Shown: piece by piece, positions 11,341-22,544 of the stretch
How the letters are laid out: every line of letters starts with the position of its first letter
Position numbering within the stretch: the stretch's first letter is position 1
Assembly (NCBI GenBank): GCA_035578905.1
Contig: JAQJVL010000048.1
Span: forward strand, 1,084,001-1,148,000
Source of the DNA: Stictocephala bisonia
Lineage: Eukaryota; Arthropoda; Insecta; Hemiptera; Membracidae
Reading direction: 5' to 3'
Length of the DNA: 64,000 nucleotides
Position numbers and translations under genes: made by a program
The notes under the pieces: model-generated
The model's input: only the letters and a program-made list of their open reading frames with translations
Databases searched by the model: none
Told to the model about the DNA's origin: nothing

Positions 11341-13384
11341 GATGTTTTCTTCAATTTGTGCAAATTTGTTTGAAGTATGTTGAAAAGTCAGCCTTAACTT
11401 TTGCTTACTGTTATTTCTACCATTTCTGAGCTAGCTATTATTCACTTTATTTGTTTTTGTAAATTGTGACTTTAGCCTATGCATGTAGTTTGTGTGTATG
11501 TTTTTTTTATATTAAATATAATTTGATTTCATCTCTTCAGGTCTCTAAAGTGTCTGAACTAGTCTAGACTATTTTCTTCCAAATGTAGTATCTCTGAAGA
11601 GCAATTTCCAAGATACAAGATGTACACGACACAAAATAACTGTTTGCGTTGAAGACGTAATCAGGCTGTTAATGTTGAAGGATGGACCTCTTAGATGACA
11701 AGTAATTTGTATCACAGCTGAGATGTCCCTAAAAGTCTTATTCTCCATTCACTCGATCAGCCATGAGACACTAATCTTGCAGCCGTATTATAAATCTAGA
11801 TACTCGGGTATTATATTTCGTTACTTATTGTATTACTTACAATATACATTAACTAAGAAACTTTGAAATTGTTGTAAAACAGATCAAGTTATATGTTGAC
11901 AATATATAATCAGGACCGTGAATTTTACTTTATAAATAATCATTTTATGAGTTGTTTTCATCATACAAAGTATAAAAGCTTATCATGTTAATATTATACT
12001 ATATTCTTATATTATACAACAGCAATATTCTTATAGCGATTTTATTTATAACATAGAATTATATGTGTTGCATTATTAAAATAAACATTAAATGATGGAA
12101 ATTAAATTTGTTTGTGTCATACCAGTATAATATTGTAAAATTAAAACTTATATTTTATTAAGTGTCATGTTATTACAACAAGCTTACATGTTATAATACT
12201 TTAAGTTGTATCACTGTATCTTAAATACCCAATTAGTAAGAACACAGCAGTTTTAAAAATAACTAGTTAGTACAGTAACGCATATTACAACCGTAACTAT
12301 ACAGTTAATATTCCAAATAAACATTGAAATGTAACAACCGTACGTCGTTAACAGTCACTCGTTGTTGCATTGATCCTTACATACTGACAAAGACAATTAT
12401 TGCTTGTATTGTTAAGGGGAAAAACTAGCTTATATAATTATAGCCATGTCATATATAATTTTAACCTGTAAGTATAAGCCTGTAAATATGACAATAAAAT
12501 CCTACAAGGCACTTTGTTCCGTTAGAGTATGGTAGAACAAATAGGACAGGTTGATATGCAAGAAGTTTTGAAGTGCATATATCACAGAAACAGCGGGAGA
12601 GGCACGCATAAGTTAGAGAATAGAGAACATGCAATACAGAGACGCCCCAGGGGCAGGGCAGACAGTAACAAACGACAGCCTACCATAGTGCTTGAGCATT
12701 CATTTACTACTCAATATAAATTCTTAAATACTTTATTCTGTACAGTATTCAGTACATTATAAAGTGTTTATTCATTTAATTATCAAGTACTCTCAGCTCT
12801 ACTTAAATAACAAGACTCTTTATTTTTTTATTATTTTTTTATGAAGGTGAGTAGAGCTCTTTCCTAATCAACTACTCTTGATACTGAAGTCTGTAAGAAC
12901 CATCCTTCCTACACTATACTATATTGGTCAAATAATAGGAAATGTGTAATTCGAATAATGGTAGCTGTTAGAATAAATTAACATAGTTAACATATTTTTT
13001 ACCGTAGAAAAGTCATAGCTAATCGTTTCCAGAAAATAATTCTCTTAGAGTGATTCGTAAAAGAGCGCATCTTGAAAAATAAGAATACTAGGACCGGTTT
13101 CAATGTAAAAAGTGTTTTATAATTTAAATGTTACCTGTCCTTATGACATCTTATTATTATTATTATTATTGCATGTTTTTTTATGTGATGTTACGTCTTT
13201 AGAAATTAGGCCATCTTTCAAACTGGTTATATTGCATGTCTTGTCTTTCTTTGTTACAATTTGAATTGGTTATAGTTTTGAAACTCAATTGATCAAAATT
13301 TTAGTTTGATGATCCTTAGTCAGCTCATATTTTCTTTTACTTTGTCTGTAGGTTTGGTAAAAAGAAAACCCTTATTTGGTGTAA
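11341..13384. other. AT-rich spacer, no supported gene
   Basis: A 77-codon frame at 12529-12762 has a somewhat more balanced composition (Arg/Gln-rich middle), but its last third is AT-driven and there is no domain or splice context. A short ATT microsatellite lies at about 13151-13170. Nothing else was recognised. Confidence 0.45.
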
Positions 13385-14359
13385 TACAGGGTGTCTTAAA
13401 AGTCCCACCCCCCCCTATTAACTTTCTTATGAATACAGATAAAATGATTTTCTTCTGGGAATATTTATATGACCAACTAAGGAGTTTTTTTATGTATGCA
13501 AATTTTTTACACCCCCTCTCAAAAGGGGGTAGTTTGGGGGTAAGTCAAAATTTTTAAATAGGAACTCCTATCAAATGACACATCATTTTAAAGGTAATAT
13601 TAAAAGAAGAATAATGGTGGAAACTAGAGGTCTCTAACATTAGTCTATCAAATTTGGTGGCAGTTTAAAGTTGGAATTATTTCATAAAACCCCCGCAGCT
13701 TATGTTACATTTAAAATTGTTGTAAGCAGACAAAACATTCACCCAGCAGTTAGTTTTGAGAACTGATGACACCTAATCGTAAAACAAGTTATTACAAGAA
13801 TCAACTAACACCAAAAATCACATAACATAGCATTTATTTGGTTTTTAGTTGACCAAAGTCCCAGGTTGCCCTACTGGACTTTGGTCAGACAAACCAAAAC
13901 CAAATAAATGCTATGTTATTTGTAGTTTTTGGTGTTTGTTGATTCTTGTAATAACTTGTTTTACAATTAGGTGTCATCAGTTCTCAAAACTAACTGCTGG
14001 GTGAATGTTTTGTCTGCTTACAACAATTTTAAATGTAACATAAGCTGCGGGGGTTTTATGAAATAATTCCAACTATAAACTGCCACCAAATTTGATAGAC
14101 TAATGTTAGAGACCTCTAGTTTCCACCATTATTCTTCTTTTAATATTACCTTTAACATAATGTATCATTTGATAGGGGTTCCTATTTAAAAATTTTGACT
14201 TACCCCCAAACTACCCCTTTTTGAGAGGGGGTGTAAAAAATTTGCATACATAAAAAAACTCCTTAGTTGGTCATATAAATATTCCCAGAAGAAAATCATT
14301 TTATCTGTTTTCATAAGAAAGTTAATAGGGGGGGGTTGGGAATTTTAAGACACCCTGTA
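13385..14359. mobile_element. Near-perfect 1-kb palindromic MITE with TA ends
   Basis: The left end TACAGGGTGTCTTAAAAGTC is matched by the reverse complement of the right end, which finishes at 14359 (TTTTAAGACACCCTGTA). The two arms, about 480 bp each, mirror one another across a centre near 13866-13876. They differ at only a few positions in the stretches I compared (roughly 97% identical for 13680-13845). Terminal TA dinucleotides plus CAGGGTGTC ends suggest a TA target duplication, as in Tc1/mariner-type elements. No transposase is encoded. The 83-codon frame 13306-13557 is incidental. High arm identity means recent mobility or arm-to-arm gene conversion. Confidence 0.9.
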
Positions 14360-15331
14360 TATTATTATTATAAGTTATTATATTTAAGGTGAGAGGGCCT
14401 ACATATTTTAACATTTTCAAAAAAAGCTTATGTTTCATGTTATATTTGGTTATGCTATACCTATTAGAAACAATAGTGAGATATAAAAATTACAGTGTAT
14501 CTACATACAAAAGTTCATAACATAAATTTACTCAGTCACCTAAGTTATTCATATTGACTGAAATTGTACATTTCAACTGCCATTGGTTACTGCACAATAA
14601 GTTACAGGTTAATATATGATTTAAGGATCGACTAAAGTAATAAAGATTGTTGTCTAGTAACTTAAGTTTTCGCAGATACAGTAATAATAATAATAAATAA
14701 TAACATAGTGTATCACATCAACAATTCATTATTTACAACATCGTTAATTAAAGCATAAAACAAACTATTTAAAAAGCAGATTATTTTCCATAGCATAATA
14801 CGATGTATTAAATTTACTATTACATTGACTATGAATACTATTAAACGCAGAAAATGTACTAATAAAAGTATCAACAAGCTAAACATGCAAAAAAAAAAAA
14901 AAAACTTTTGAAGGTGTATCATAATTAAACAAAATATATTATATACCATAAAAACATTATAATATAGTAATTCTAAAAGTAATAGAACTGTATTTAGACA
15001 CAGATAAAAATCTGAGAGTTGTTTGTAAGATTATTAAAATCAAACAAATAATACAAATTATAGTGTTCCTCTATATTTCTCTGTTAAATACTCCTGCATT
15101 TTATAGTTTTATAATATTCTTATTTTTACTTAGCGAAAAATACTGCAACCTTCCCGTTATTACCAAGTCATATGTGAATTTTTAAGATACAACGTTAAGA
15201 AACAATATTCTAAAATATTCTTAAAATTCTAAGCAGAGCCTACAAATGCTGTTCCATGTTTAATTTTGAGCATGAGATCAAACAGTCGATGGCATTTGGA
15301 TGTTTTATTCATATAAATAAGAGTAATAAAA
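14360..15331. other. AT-rich spacer, nothing recognised
   Basis: The minus frame 14713-14949 is a hydrophobic Phe/Leu/Ile-rich chance translation that crosses a poly-A run. No other structure was noted. Confidence 0.5.
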
Positions 15332-15527
15332 ATATAATTGTTAAAATTAAGACAATTTAAACCAATAAAAACTTTATTAGTGAGGCCTTTCGATAGCAAG
15401 GCTATCATCGTCAGACACATCACATACATTTATTTGTGATGTGTCTGACGATGATATCCTTGCTATCGAAAGGCCTCACTAATAAAGTTTTTATTGGTTT
15501 AAATTGTCTTATTTTTAACAATTATAT
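15332..15527. mobile_element. 196-bp palindromic element
   Basis: The left arm 15332-15424 and right arm 15435-15527 are reverse complements with only a few mismatches. The loop is TACATTTATT (15425-15434). The arms contain ACTTTATTAGTGAGGCC and TCGATAGCAAGG, with a GTCAGACACATCACA inner end. Size and perfection fit a snapback MITE. No coding capacity: the minus frame 15229-15429 is a shadow. Confidence 0.9.
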
Positions 15528-16147
15528 ACAGAAAACCAATACAGCTCCATCTTCAACATAGTAATAAAAATGCTTCAAAAAAGTCTTTAACATTTTGTAA
15601 CCTTCATCAAACACTTAGCTGGATGCAACATCAATAAAAAATCGTGGTTCAGCGTATTATATTAATAATAATAATAATAAATATAATATGTCTTATCCAC
15701 ACAAAATTGGTAAGGTAGGAAATGGTAGTTCTTATTGCCAGAATCTGAATGATTTTGAACTTTATAATATTTATTTTCACACCCCTTTCTGCCCTAAAAT
15801 TCTAAATACAACATTCGCTAAATATTTGTAAGTAACACTTTTTGTTTAAAAATATGAAACAACAACGAATGAAGATTTTTGAACGGCAAATCCTTGATTT
15901 GAAATGTATAAATAGTTGTCACAACACTAATTTGTAATCATATCTTCACAATCTGTGTAATAAAAATGAATAATTATACTAAGATAATCCTACTCATCTA
16001 TACTTTTATATTTACTTGATATGTGAGCATAAAATAGTACAACTTTTTTCAAGAGAAAAGGGAGGCTTCCGTATGATATATCCTTGTTTGATCTTCAAGA
16101 TTATCCGGTAGAGTTTTCATTGAAATACACCGCGTCCTAGCTAATCA

Positions 16148-16225
16148 CCAACAGCTGTCATTTCCTGGAATCGATTTGAGGGATTGCAGTGACGGATGGA
16201 GGGGAGCTCCCCCTAGTTGGATGCG
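16148..16225. repeat. Dispersed repeat fragment, partner of 29984-30060
   Basis: CAGCTGTCATTTCCTGGAAT and the following ATCGAT-TG, GCAG and CTCCCC-TAG steps match, in the same order and orientation, CAGCTGCCTTTTCTTGGCAT and its continuation at 29988-30056. The two copies are around 65-70% alike over 75 bp. The parent family was not recognised. Confidence 0.45.
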
Positions 16226-17466
16226 ACCTGACCAAAATCGTTAAGAAATTGCCTAATAAAGCGGAACTATTTTATTTTCCTCTTCAAGCAAATGAAATTT
16301 GAGTCAATTCACTATGCAGTGGAATCTTGGTATAGTATGAAAGTAATTTAGTTTTATCCTTTATTCGTCTACTTTTTCAATCCTCACATAAAGATAGGTA
16401 ACTATAGTTATATTTATTGCCAGCTTGTTTCGTGTGTGGGATGAATAATACCGTAACGTATTCAGAAATAAATGTTCTTCAATCCAAAAAGTACAATTGG
16501 TACTTTTTTTACTTTTGGGATATTATAAGTATACTACTAATATAGCATGAGATTACATATTTTTTAAACCTTTCAACATAGTAAGAAATATCTATATCTA
16601 TGTATAATCCGTATAGCTAGTGAAATTATTTAGTATAGTAATAAAGATGATTTTAATAAATAACATTTTAATGAAAATTTTGGATATCAATATTACAACT
16701 TAAACGTACAAAACAAATTCCACAGGCAGTTAAACACAAATAAAAGAGTATGTGGGATATTTTTCAAAATATACACATTGCAAAAATATTATAGTTTATA
16801 GTACTATATGTGTTCAATATAGTTAGTTTTTGTCTCAAGTCTATTTAATCAGACCTAGGGAGTTCTATTCTACAATTGGATACTCAGTATTTTGTGCAGT
16901 CTACTTTATTAGTTTACTGATTGGAATCAATTCATTCTACAGCTGAATTTGCAATCATTTGTTACACTCTATTTAATTAATCTTCACTCTTCAAATGAGT
17001 GGCGTTCGAAGGAAGACATGTTGACAAGACCGTGCACACTGGCAACCTACGACCGTCCATGAACAAAACAAATAGCAAATGTATGTTAAGAAATCATGAA
17101 CAGTAATAAGATCCTTCACTATACAATAGGTGCTCTCCCATTAATTCTAAAATTCCAACAAGTAGGTTATGGAACAGGTTCATTTAAAGAACTAAAGCGT
17201 GACAACCATGCTTGGTGATGATGTGTTGCTATGGTTACGGCTGGCTAGTATCATCACCTGATTGCTCGTAGCATTAAAACCTCCCTGTAGTTCCAAAACA
17301 TGCTGTAGAAGTGCTCTGAAGTCAAGCTAAGGTAATCAATAAACGAAATAATTTTTATTAGAAAAAAATTGAAACAAAAAAATAATTACCGATGTAAAGC
17401 TTTGTGTAGATATGTGTGAAAATACCACAAACCGTTTATGAGTAGATTTTTTTTATTTCTAATATA

Positions 17467-17468
<2 letters not shown>

Positions 17469-17507
<39 letters not shown>
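17469..17507. repeat. (AT)n microsatellite
   Basis: Uninterrupted AT dinucleotide run of about 19-20 copies. Confidence 0.95.
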
Positions 17508-17515
<8 letters not shown>

Positions 17516-19069
17516 ATTATCATAACACTGGTTTAAACAAAGGCAATTAAACAAATACATTCAATTCTTAGGGGGTGTCCTATCAGGGTTTATAAAGGTT
17601 AAATTCTATTCAGACATACTTTGGTCTGGCGGTATTATATATTCTGAGTGTCATTCGGAAGTAAATGAAAGCTATTAGGTGTTATTCTTAAAACATCTCA
17701 TCATAAAATTGCCGAATATGGATTTTGAATAAGTTTGATGATTGATCATGAGTGAATGTAGTCATTGTTACAAGCTAAATCTGAATATTCCTTAGAAAAT
17801 ATCATTAATTAATAGTAAAATGACAAATGAACAGTCAGTGCCTATCAGCTGATCCATTCAACATTTTTCATTACCTTGATTGGAATCAAATTGAGAATAA
17901 TTTTTTCATAAAGTAGGACATTAAGCAACTACAATACTTATAAACTGTTTTGTAAATTATAAATTAAAATATATATCTAATAGTAAAAAACTAATATTAT
18001 ACCTAGTTGTATAATTTAGTTCAAATTCAAAATCTGCCATCCCTATATATACCTTAAGGCACTGGGTATTATTTTATAAAATATGCAGTTACGCATTTTA
18101 TTTGTAATGCAAAACATTTACAGATGTAAAACACTCTTATAACTTGACTTGAGAGTTTAAATAATCAGGCACTGATAACTTGTAATAAAGGTTTGGAAGA
18201 CTTAATTGGTTTGACATTTCAATCTAATTTTTATTAGCATGCTTATCACAACATTTATATACTGGAGAAATAACAGAAACAATAATAACATAAATCACAC
18301 GTAATATATTTCTTTGTATTTGAAGAATATTTCACAGAAATACAAACGAAACAATCTTTAAGTACAAAATCTTGTTGTTTCTAAGTGTCATAAAGTCACG
18401 CAGTCACCATTAGTACTTTACGGGAAGCATAGCGTGACGGTTTACAGAACATGACATCCCTCGACAGGTCGATCAAGTGTTCTTTAACGCTCTATAAATC
18501 AAAATATTTCATCACAATCTTTGTGTTTTTATAATATTCTTATTCCAATAGGTTTATTACTAATTTTAAAAGCAAAGATAACATTTACATGCTTAGAATA
18601 GTAAATCACATATATATTTTTTGATTCCAATAAATAATAATTGGTTTGATATTGAGCAAAAGATGTATTACGTAAACGTCGAAGATACAAAGGTATTTAA
18701 GAAAATCATTAACAACACACAACCTAATTAATACAACAATCTATTAAATGAAAACTAAAAATAAATATTGATTGCAAACTATATGTACCAACATGTATTA
18801 TTGTAATATATCAATTTTAAATTAATCCGTTAGTTAAAATTTCGACGTTTTCGTTTCGAAACTTATCAGTTGCTCCTGAAAAAATAAACATTCTATTTTC
18901 ATTGCACTTATTTTGCTTTTGGGCATAAGTATTCTAACCTATTATATGCATGAAAATAGATTTACACAGACTTTATCTTATACATCTCATGACCTTCCAA
19001 TAACTTAAAAGCACTTATTATAAGAGACAGTTTACTATAACTAATTTTACACTAATATACATAAAAATA

Positions 19070-20881
19070 TTGGAAACTTGGAATATTGTTAAGGAAATTA
19101 CGGGACAAAATTCAGTAAAGCATGACACAATTACTTTAGAAATTAACAATATAAAGGAAAATGACCCATTTAAAGTAGCTAATACATTCAATAGATTCTT
19201 TGTGTCAATTGCTGAAGAACTAAATGTAGGAAGAAATATAACTGACCATTTTAACTCTCTTAATTTTAAAAATTATTTCACAGAATCAAATATACCTCAA
19301 TCAATGTTCCTGGGTCCTGTGGTGGAAAATGATATTTTGAATGCCGTTAATTCATTAAAAAATGGAAAATCACCAGGAATAGATGGTATCAATTCACAAA
19401 TTGTTAAAAAATTCTGTAAAAAGTTCGTTCAAGTTCTATTGCATATTATAAATCTTAGTTTTGAAACTGGGGTTTTCCCTGAAAAAATGAAAGAAGCCGT
19501 AGTAATACCGATATACAAGAAAGAATCAAAATTAAATTGTAGTAACTACAGACCAATATCATTACTCTCAACGTTTTCAAAAATAATAGAAAAGATTATG
19601 AAACAAAAACTTATATCATTTTTGGAAAAGGTAAAATTTTTTAGTGATAATCAATTTGGATTTCGTCAAGGAATGAACACGGAAACAGCACTTTTAAATT
19701 TTATGAATATAGTTTCAGGAGGGTTAAATAGTGACAAAAAGGTAAGTGGTCTTTTTCTAGATATTACTAAAGCCTTCGATACGGTGGATCATAGAATTTT
19801 ACTTGATAAGTTATTTAACTGTGGGTTAAGGGGTGTCACTTATAATTGGTTTAAAAGCTATTTGACGGGTAGAAAACAGTGCGTTAAAGTAAATGGTATA
19901 TTGAGTGAAATGTGTGAAATTAAGTATGGTGTACCTCAGGGATCAGTATTAGGTGCTATCCTTTTCTTAATATACATTAACGATCTCTGTTGTGGAAATT
20001 TTCACGGGCAAGTCACTTCATTTGCAGACGACACTGCTTTGTGTTATGTAAATAATACATGGGAGGACATTGAGCATCAAATAAACTCTGACTTAGAGGC
20101 TATTCAGTGGTGGTTTTTCAAAAACAACATGGTATTAAGCTCGACTAAGACTAGTTATTTAAATTTCTGTTTAAGAGGAGAAGCTTCTTTTACAAATCAA
20201 ATAATATCTAAATGTCTTGATTGTATTTGCAAATATAGGGTGTGTACTGTGGACTGTGCTGAAGTGAAAAGCGTGGAAAGCATAAAGTACTTGGGTGTTA
20301 TTCTAGAAAAAGGGCTTACATGGAAAATTCATGTACTGAATTTAAAGAAGAAACTTAATAATATTTTACGCTTATTCTACTTTTTACGTAGCCTTTGTAA
20401 TAATGATGTATTGCGAACGTTATATTTTTCTTTGGTACACAGTAGACTGGACTATGGTATTGCATGCTGGGGGGGAACGTATATTTCAAACCTAAAAAGT
20501 TTAATGACAAGTCAGAAACAGTTTGTTAGATTAATATTAAGGAAAAATAAAACTGAAGCATCTTTTCCTCTGTTCTGTGTATTGAAAATATTACCACTAA
20601 GATACATGTACTCCTATAAAGTTTTGACAATATTTTACATTCGAAGTCGGAACAGTACACAATTGAGCATCCACAAATATAAATTACGCAATTCAAAAGA
20701 TCTGTACGTCCCTAAGCCAACCAACACATATTTTACAAAAACGTTTGACTACCAAGCTCCTAAAATGTACAATAAACTGCCCAATGAGATTCGGAATTGT
20801 AAAACTATTAACAGTTTTGCGAAATCTTTAAGGAAGTGGTTATTTTCTATTGATGAAATAGAGCAGATCCTATTTCTGTAA
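19070..20881 (+). CDS. LINE reverse transcriptase ORF (truncated ORF2), 603 codons
   Basis: RNA-directed DNA polymerase of a LINE, which copies element RNA at a nicked chromosomal target. Visible motifs, numbered from 19070: NGKSPGIDGI (98-107); NYRPISLLSTFSKIIEK (159-175); QFGFRQGMNTETAL (195-208); motif A LDITKAFDTVDH (230-241) with its catalytic Asp; motif B YGVPQGSVLGAILFLIYIND (286-305); motif C FADD (318-321), intact; motif D near 349-365; and motif E KYLGV (406-410). A C-terminal region of about 180 residues follows (SLVHSRLDYGIACWG, then SQKQFVRLI), typical of LINE ORF2 tails. The first codon here is TTG; no ATG start is visible because the 5' part, including the endonuclease, is missing. 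All catalytic residues are present, but without an endonuclease the copy should not be autonomous. Confidence 0.9.
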   Translation: METWNIVKEITGQNSVKHDTITLEINNIKENDPFKVANTFNRFFVSIAEELNVGRNITDHFNSLNFKNYFTESNIPQSMFLGPVVENDILNAVNSLKNGKSPGIDGINSQIVKKFCKKFVQVLLHIINLSFETGVFPEKMKEAVVIPIYKKESKLNCSNYRPISLLSTFSKIIEKIMKQKLISFLEKVKFFSDNQFGFRQGMNTETALLNFMNIVSGGLNSDKKVSGLFLDITKAFDTVDHRILLDKLFNCGLRGVTYNWFKSYLTGRKQCVKVNGILSEMCEIKYGVPQGSVLGAILFLIYINDLCCGNFHGQVTSFADDTALCYVNNTWEDIEHQINSDLEAIQWWFFKNNMVLSSTKTSYLNFCLRGEASFTNQIISKCLDCICKYRVCTVDCAEVKSVESIKYLGVILEKGLTWKIHVLNLKKKLNNILRLFYFLRSLCNNDVLRTLYFSLVHSRLDYGIACWGGTYISNLKSLMTSQKQFVRLILRKNKTEASFPLFCVLKILPLRYMYSYKVLTIFYIRSRNSTQLSIHKYKLRNSKDLYVPKPTNTYFTKTFDYQAPKMYNKLPNEIRNCKTINSFAKSLRKWLFSIDEIEQILFL

Positions 20882-21096
20882 CTTTCAACCAATACATGAT
20901 ATCCACATTTAAAATTTAATATTTATAGGCTCAAGCTACTTTCTGTTGGTAATTGTCTTAACAATAGATTAAATTTAAATTTATATAAAAACTATGTCAG
21001 CTAGGAGTAAAGTTTGGAACTATGTTTTGTTTATTTTTTTGCAATTTTATTCATTGTTCATAGCCACAAATGTGTATTAATAGGAATGTTTCTGTA

Positions 21097-21122
21097 CCTC
21101 CAAACAGGCTTAGCCTTGGAGG
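21097..21122 (+). other. 3' UTR hairpin of the LINE
   Basis: CCTCCAA (21097-21103) pairs perfectly with TTGGAGG (21116-21122). The enclosed ACAGGCTTAGCC can form an inner GGC/GCC stem. LINE reverse transcriptases often recognise a 3' stem-loop in their own RNA. The position about 80 bp before the tail fits, but that role is inferred. Confidence 0.55.
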
Positions 21123-21235
21123 TCTATATTTTCGAAACATATTTATGGGTTATTATGCATGTATGTATGTAATGTTTGTAGATTTGTTTTGGAAATAAAC
21201 ATTTATTTATTATTATTATTATTATTAATATTTAT

Positions 21236-22034
21236 TCATAAAATAATTCACTTACAACAAATAATGTCGTTTCTTATACTTTTTAGATTAGGTTATTTGT
21301 AATGATTATAATATTATTATTTCGTGTCATGGGTATTGACAAATGTATTTTATGCTTATATATAAAATTAGTTCAAAAACTTAAAATCTGCATCAAAATA
21401 TTAGGGCACTTCATACATTTGAGAGATCTTAGAAGTTATTAGTGTCTTAAAGGAATATAATAACTTAAGAATATTAAAAGAACATTTCATAAATTATGAA
21501 GTGAAATACAATTTACTATGAACGTTTACTATATGTTGCACATGAGTTCCTGACATTTGAAGAACACCTTACATCGTAACAGAACACTAATTATGTATTA
21601 TGTAAGGTGGAACATGATGTAAGCACCTTGTCGATATAATAGCAACTAACTTCCAACACAGCTTGTTACAGAGTGCACAACACAACACAGGTTGCTGCAA
21701 CCTCAACATTCAGAACTGTGGAACTTGTAATTGACATTCTAATTGGTTCATGACTGAGTTGCACAACATGTATTGTTTAAAGTTATTGACAGTCTATATA
21801 TAATTAATAATGAGATGCCTAAATTACTGTAAAAATATTCAACCATTATATACAGATTCAATATCATCCAATTTTCTAAGAATTTTATAAAAACGGATCG
21901 TGATAATTTTAAATTTAACTTATACAGCAATACTCCCATTTAAAATTACTTAAAAAACTAAGCAGTTCAATATTTAGTATCATATTAATAACTCGCTTTG
22001 CTCCGGGAGGCTACGCTTCGAAGCCCCAATTGAT
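21236..22034. other. Spacer, nothing recognised
   Basis: AT-rich with a more balanced part near 21540-21740. The minus frame 21748-21939 is a chance translation. A short self-complementary GGTTGCTGCAACC occurs at about 21692-21704. Confidence 0.45.
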
Positions 22035-22500
22035 CAGTGGGGCTACCTAAGTAGTCTAGGTCACAAATACTGAAAAGAAACATCATTCTTAGAGAACTCG
22101 GTACAGATAGGTCCAACAAAGGTCACTGTCTAACCAAGTCCATAAGTGGCTAAACTTAGTGACTAACCAAGAAGGTATGTTATCCCAAGTTTATCAAGGG
22201 TGATAACCCAAGTTAATAATGAATGCAATAGAATAAATTCACGTATTATTCTACCAAAGTTATTTTTGGGTGCTACTTGAATTGATCACGGTTGCAATGG
22301 TGTAGTTGATCATGGGATTGCTAGGTTAGTGACTAACATGGTCATGGGTCCTAACTTAGTTGTGTTAAACACGGATGCTACCTAAATTGATCTGGGGTAC
22401 TACCCACTTTCTTCATGGGGGCTAGCCATGTTAATCTCGGGTATTATTTTAGTTTATGATGGGAGGTACCAACATTTGTCATGGAGGGTTCAATTTTAAT
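22035..22500. repeat. Decayed tandem repeat
   Basis: Variants of short phrases recur every few tens of bases: GTGACTAACC/GTGACTAACA, GGGTGATAACCC/GGGTGCTAC/GGATGCTACCT, TTGATCACGG/TTGATCATGGG/TTGATCTGGGG, and AACTTAG/CCTAACTTAG. Period and phase are not constant, so this looks like an old minisatellite blurred by mutation. A GC-rich lead-in (GAGGCTACGCTTCGAAGCCC region, 22004-22025) precedes it. Confidence 0.5.
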
Positions 22501-22544
22501 ATGTTTATAAAATGTATTTGAATAATTATGATGAATATGCTTTG

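Larger units (their letters stand above)
15528..19024. other. AT-rich spacer with one dispersed-repeat fragment
   Basis: Contains the fragment 16148-16225 listed separately and the AT microsatellite at 17469. A stretch at 17190-17335 is more balanced in composition and ends GCTAAGGTAATC, a weak donor-like site, but carries no frame I can support. An (AAT/ATT) run lies at about 15659-15682. Confidence 0.4.
19025..21235 (+). mobile_element. 5'-truncated LINE with intact reverse transcriptase
   Basis: A single non-LTR element. The open frame begins at or before 19070 with linker sequence that normally follows the endonuclease, but no endonuclease domain is found upstream, so the copy is 5'-truncated. 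After the stop at 20881 comes a 3' UTR of about 330 bp. It holds a hairpin (21097-21122) and GAAATAAACATTTA, then ends in an ATT-type microsatellite tail (about 21205-21235). A simple-repeat tail rather than poly-A is typical of CR1/L2-like and I-like elements. No target duplication could be defined. The lack of any stop in 1.8 kb suggests recent insertion. Confidence 0.85.

Noticed and set aside
10061..11363. 228-codon plus and 212-codon minus ORFs
   Set aside because: Both are produced by the triplet-phased 30/39-bp repeat; composition and periodicity follow the DNA unit.
12529..12762. 77-codon plus ORF as a gene
   Set aside because: No domain, splice or promoter evidence; the C-terminal third is AT-driven.
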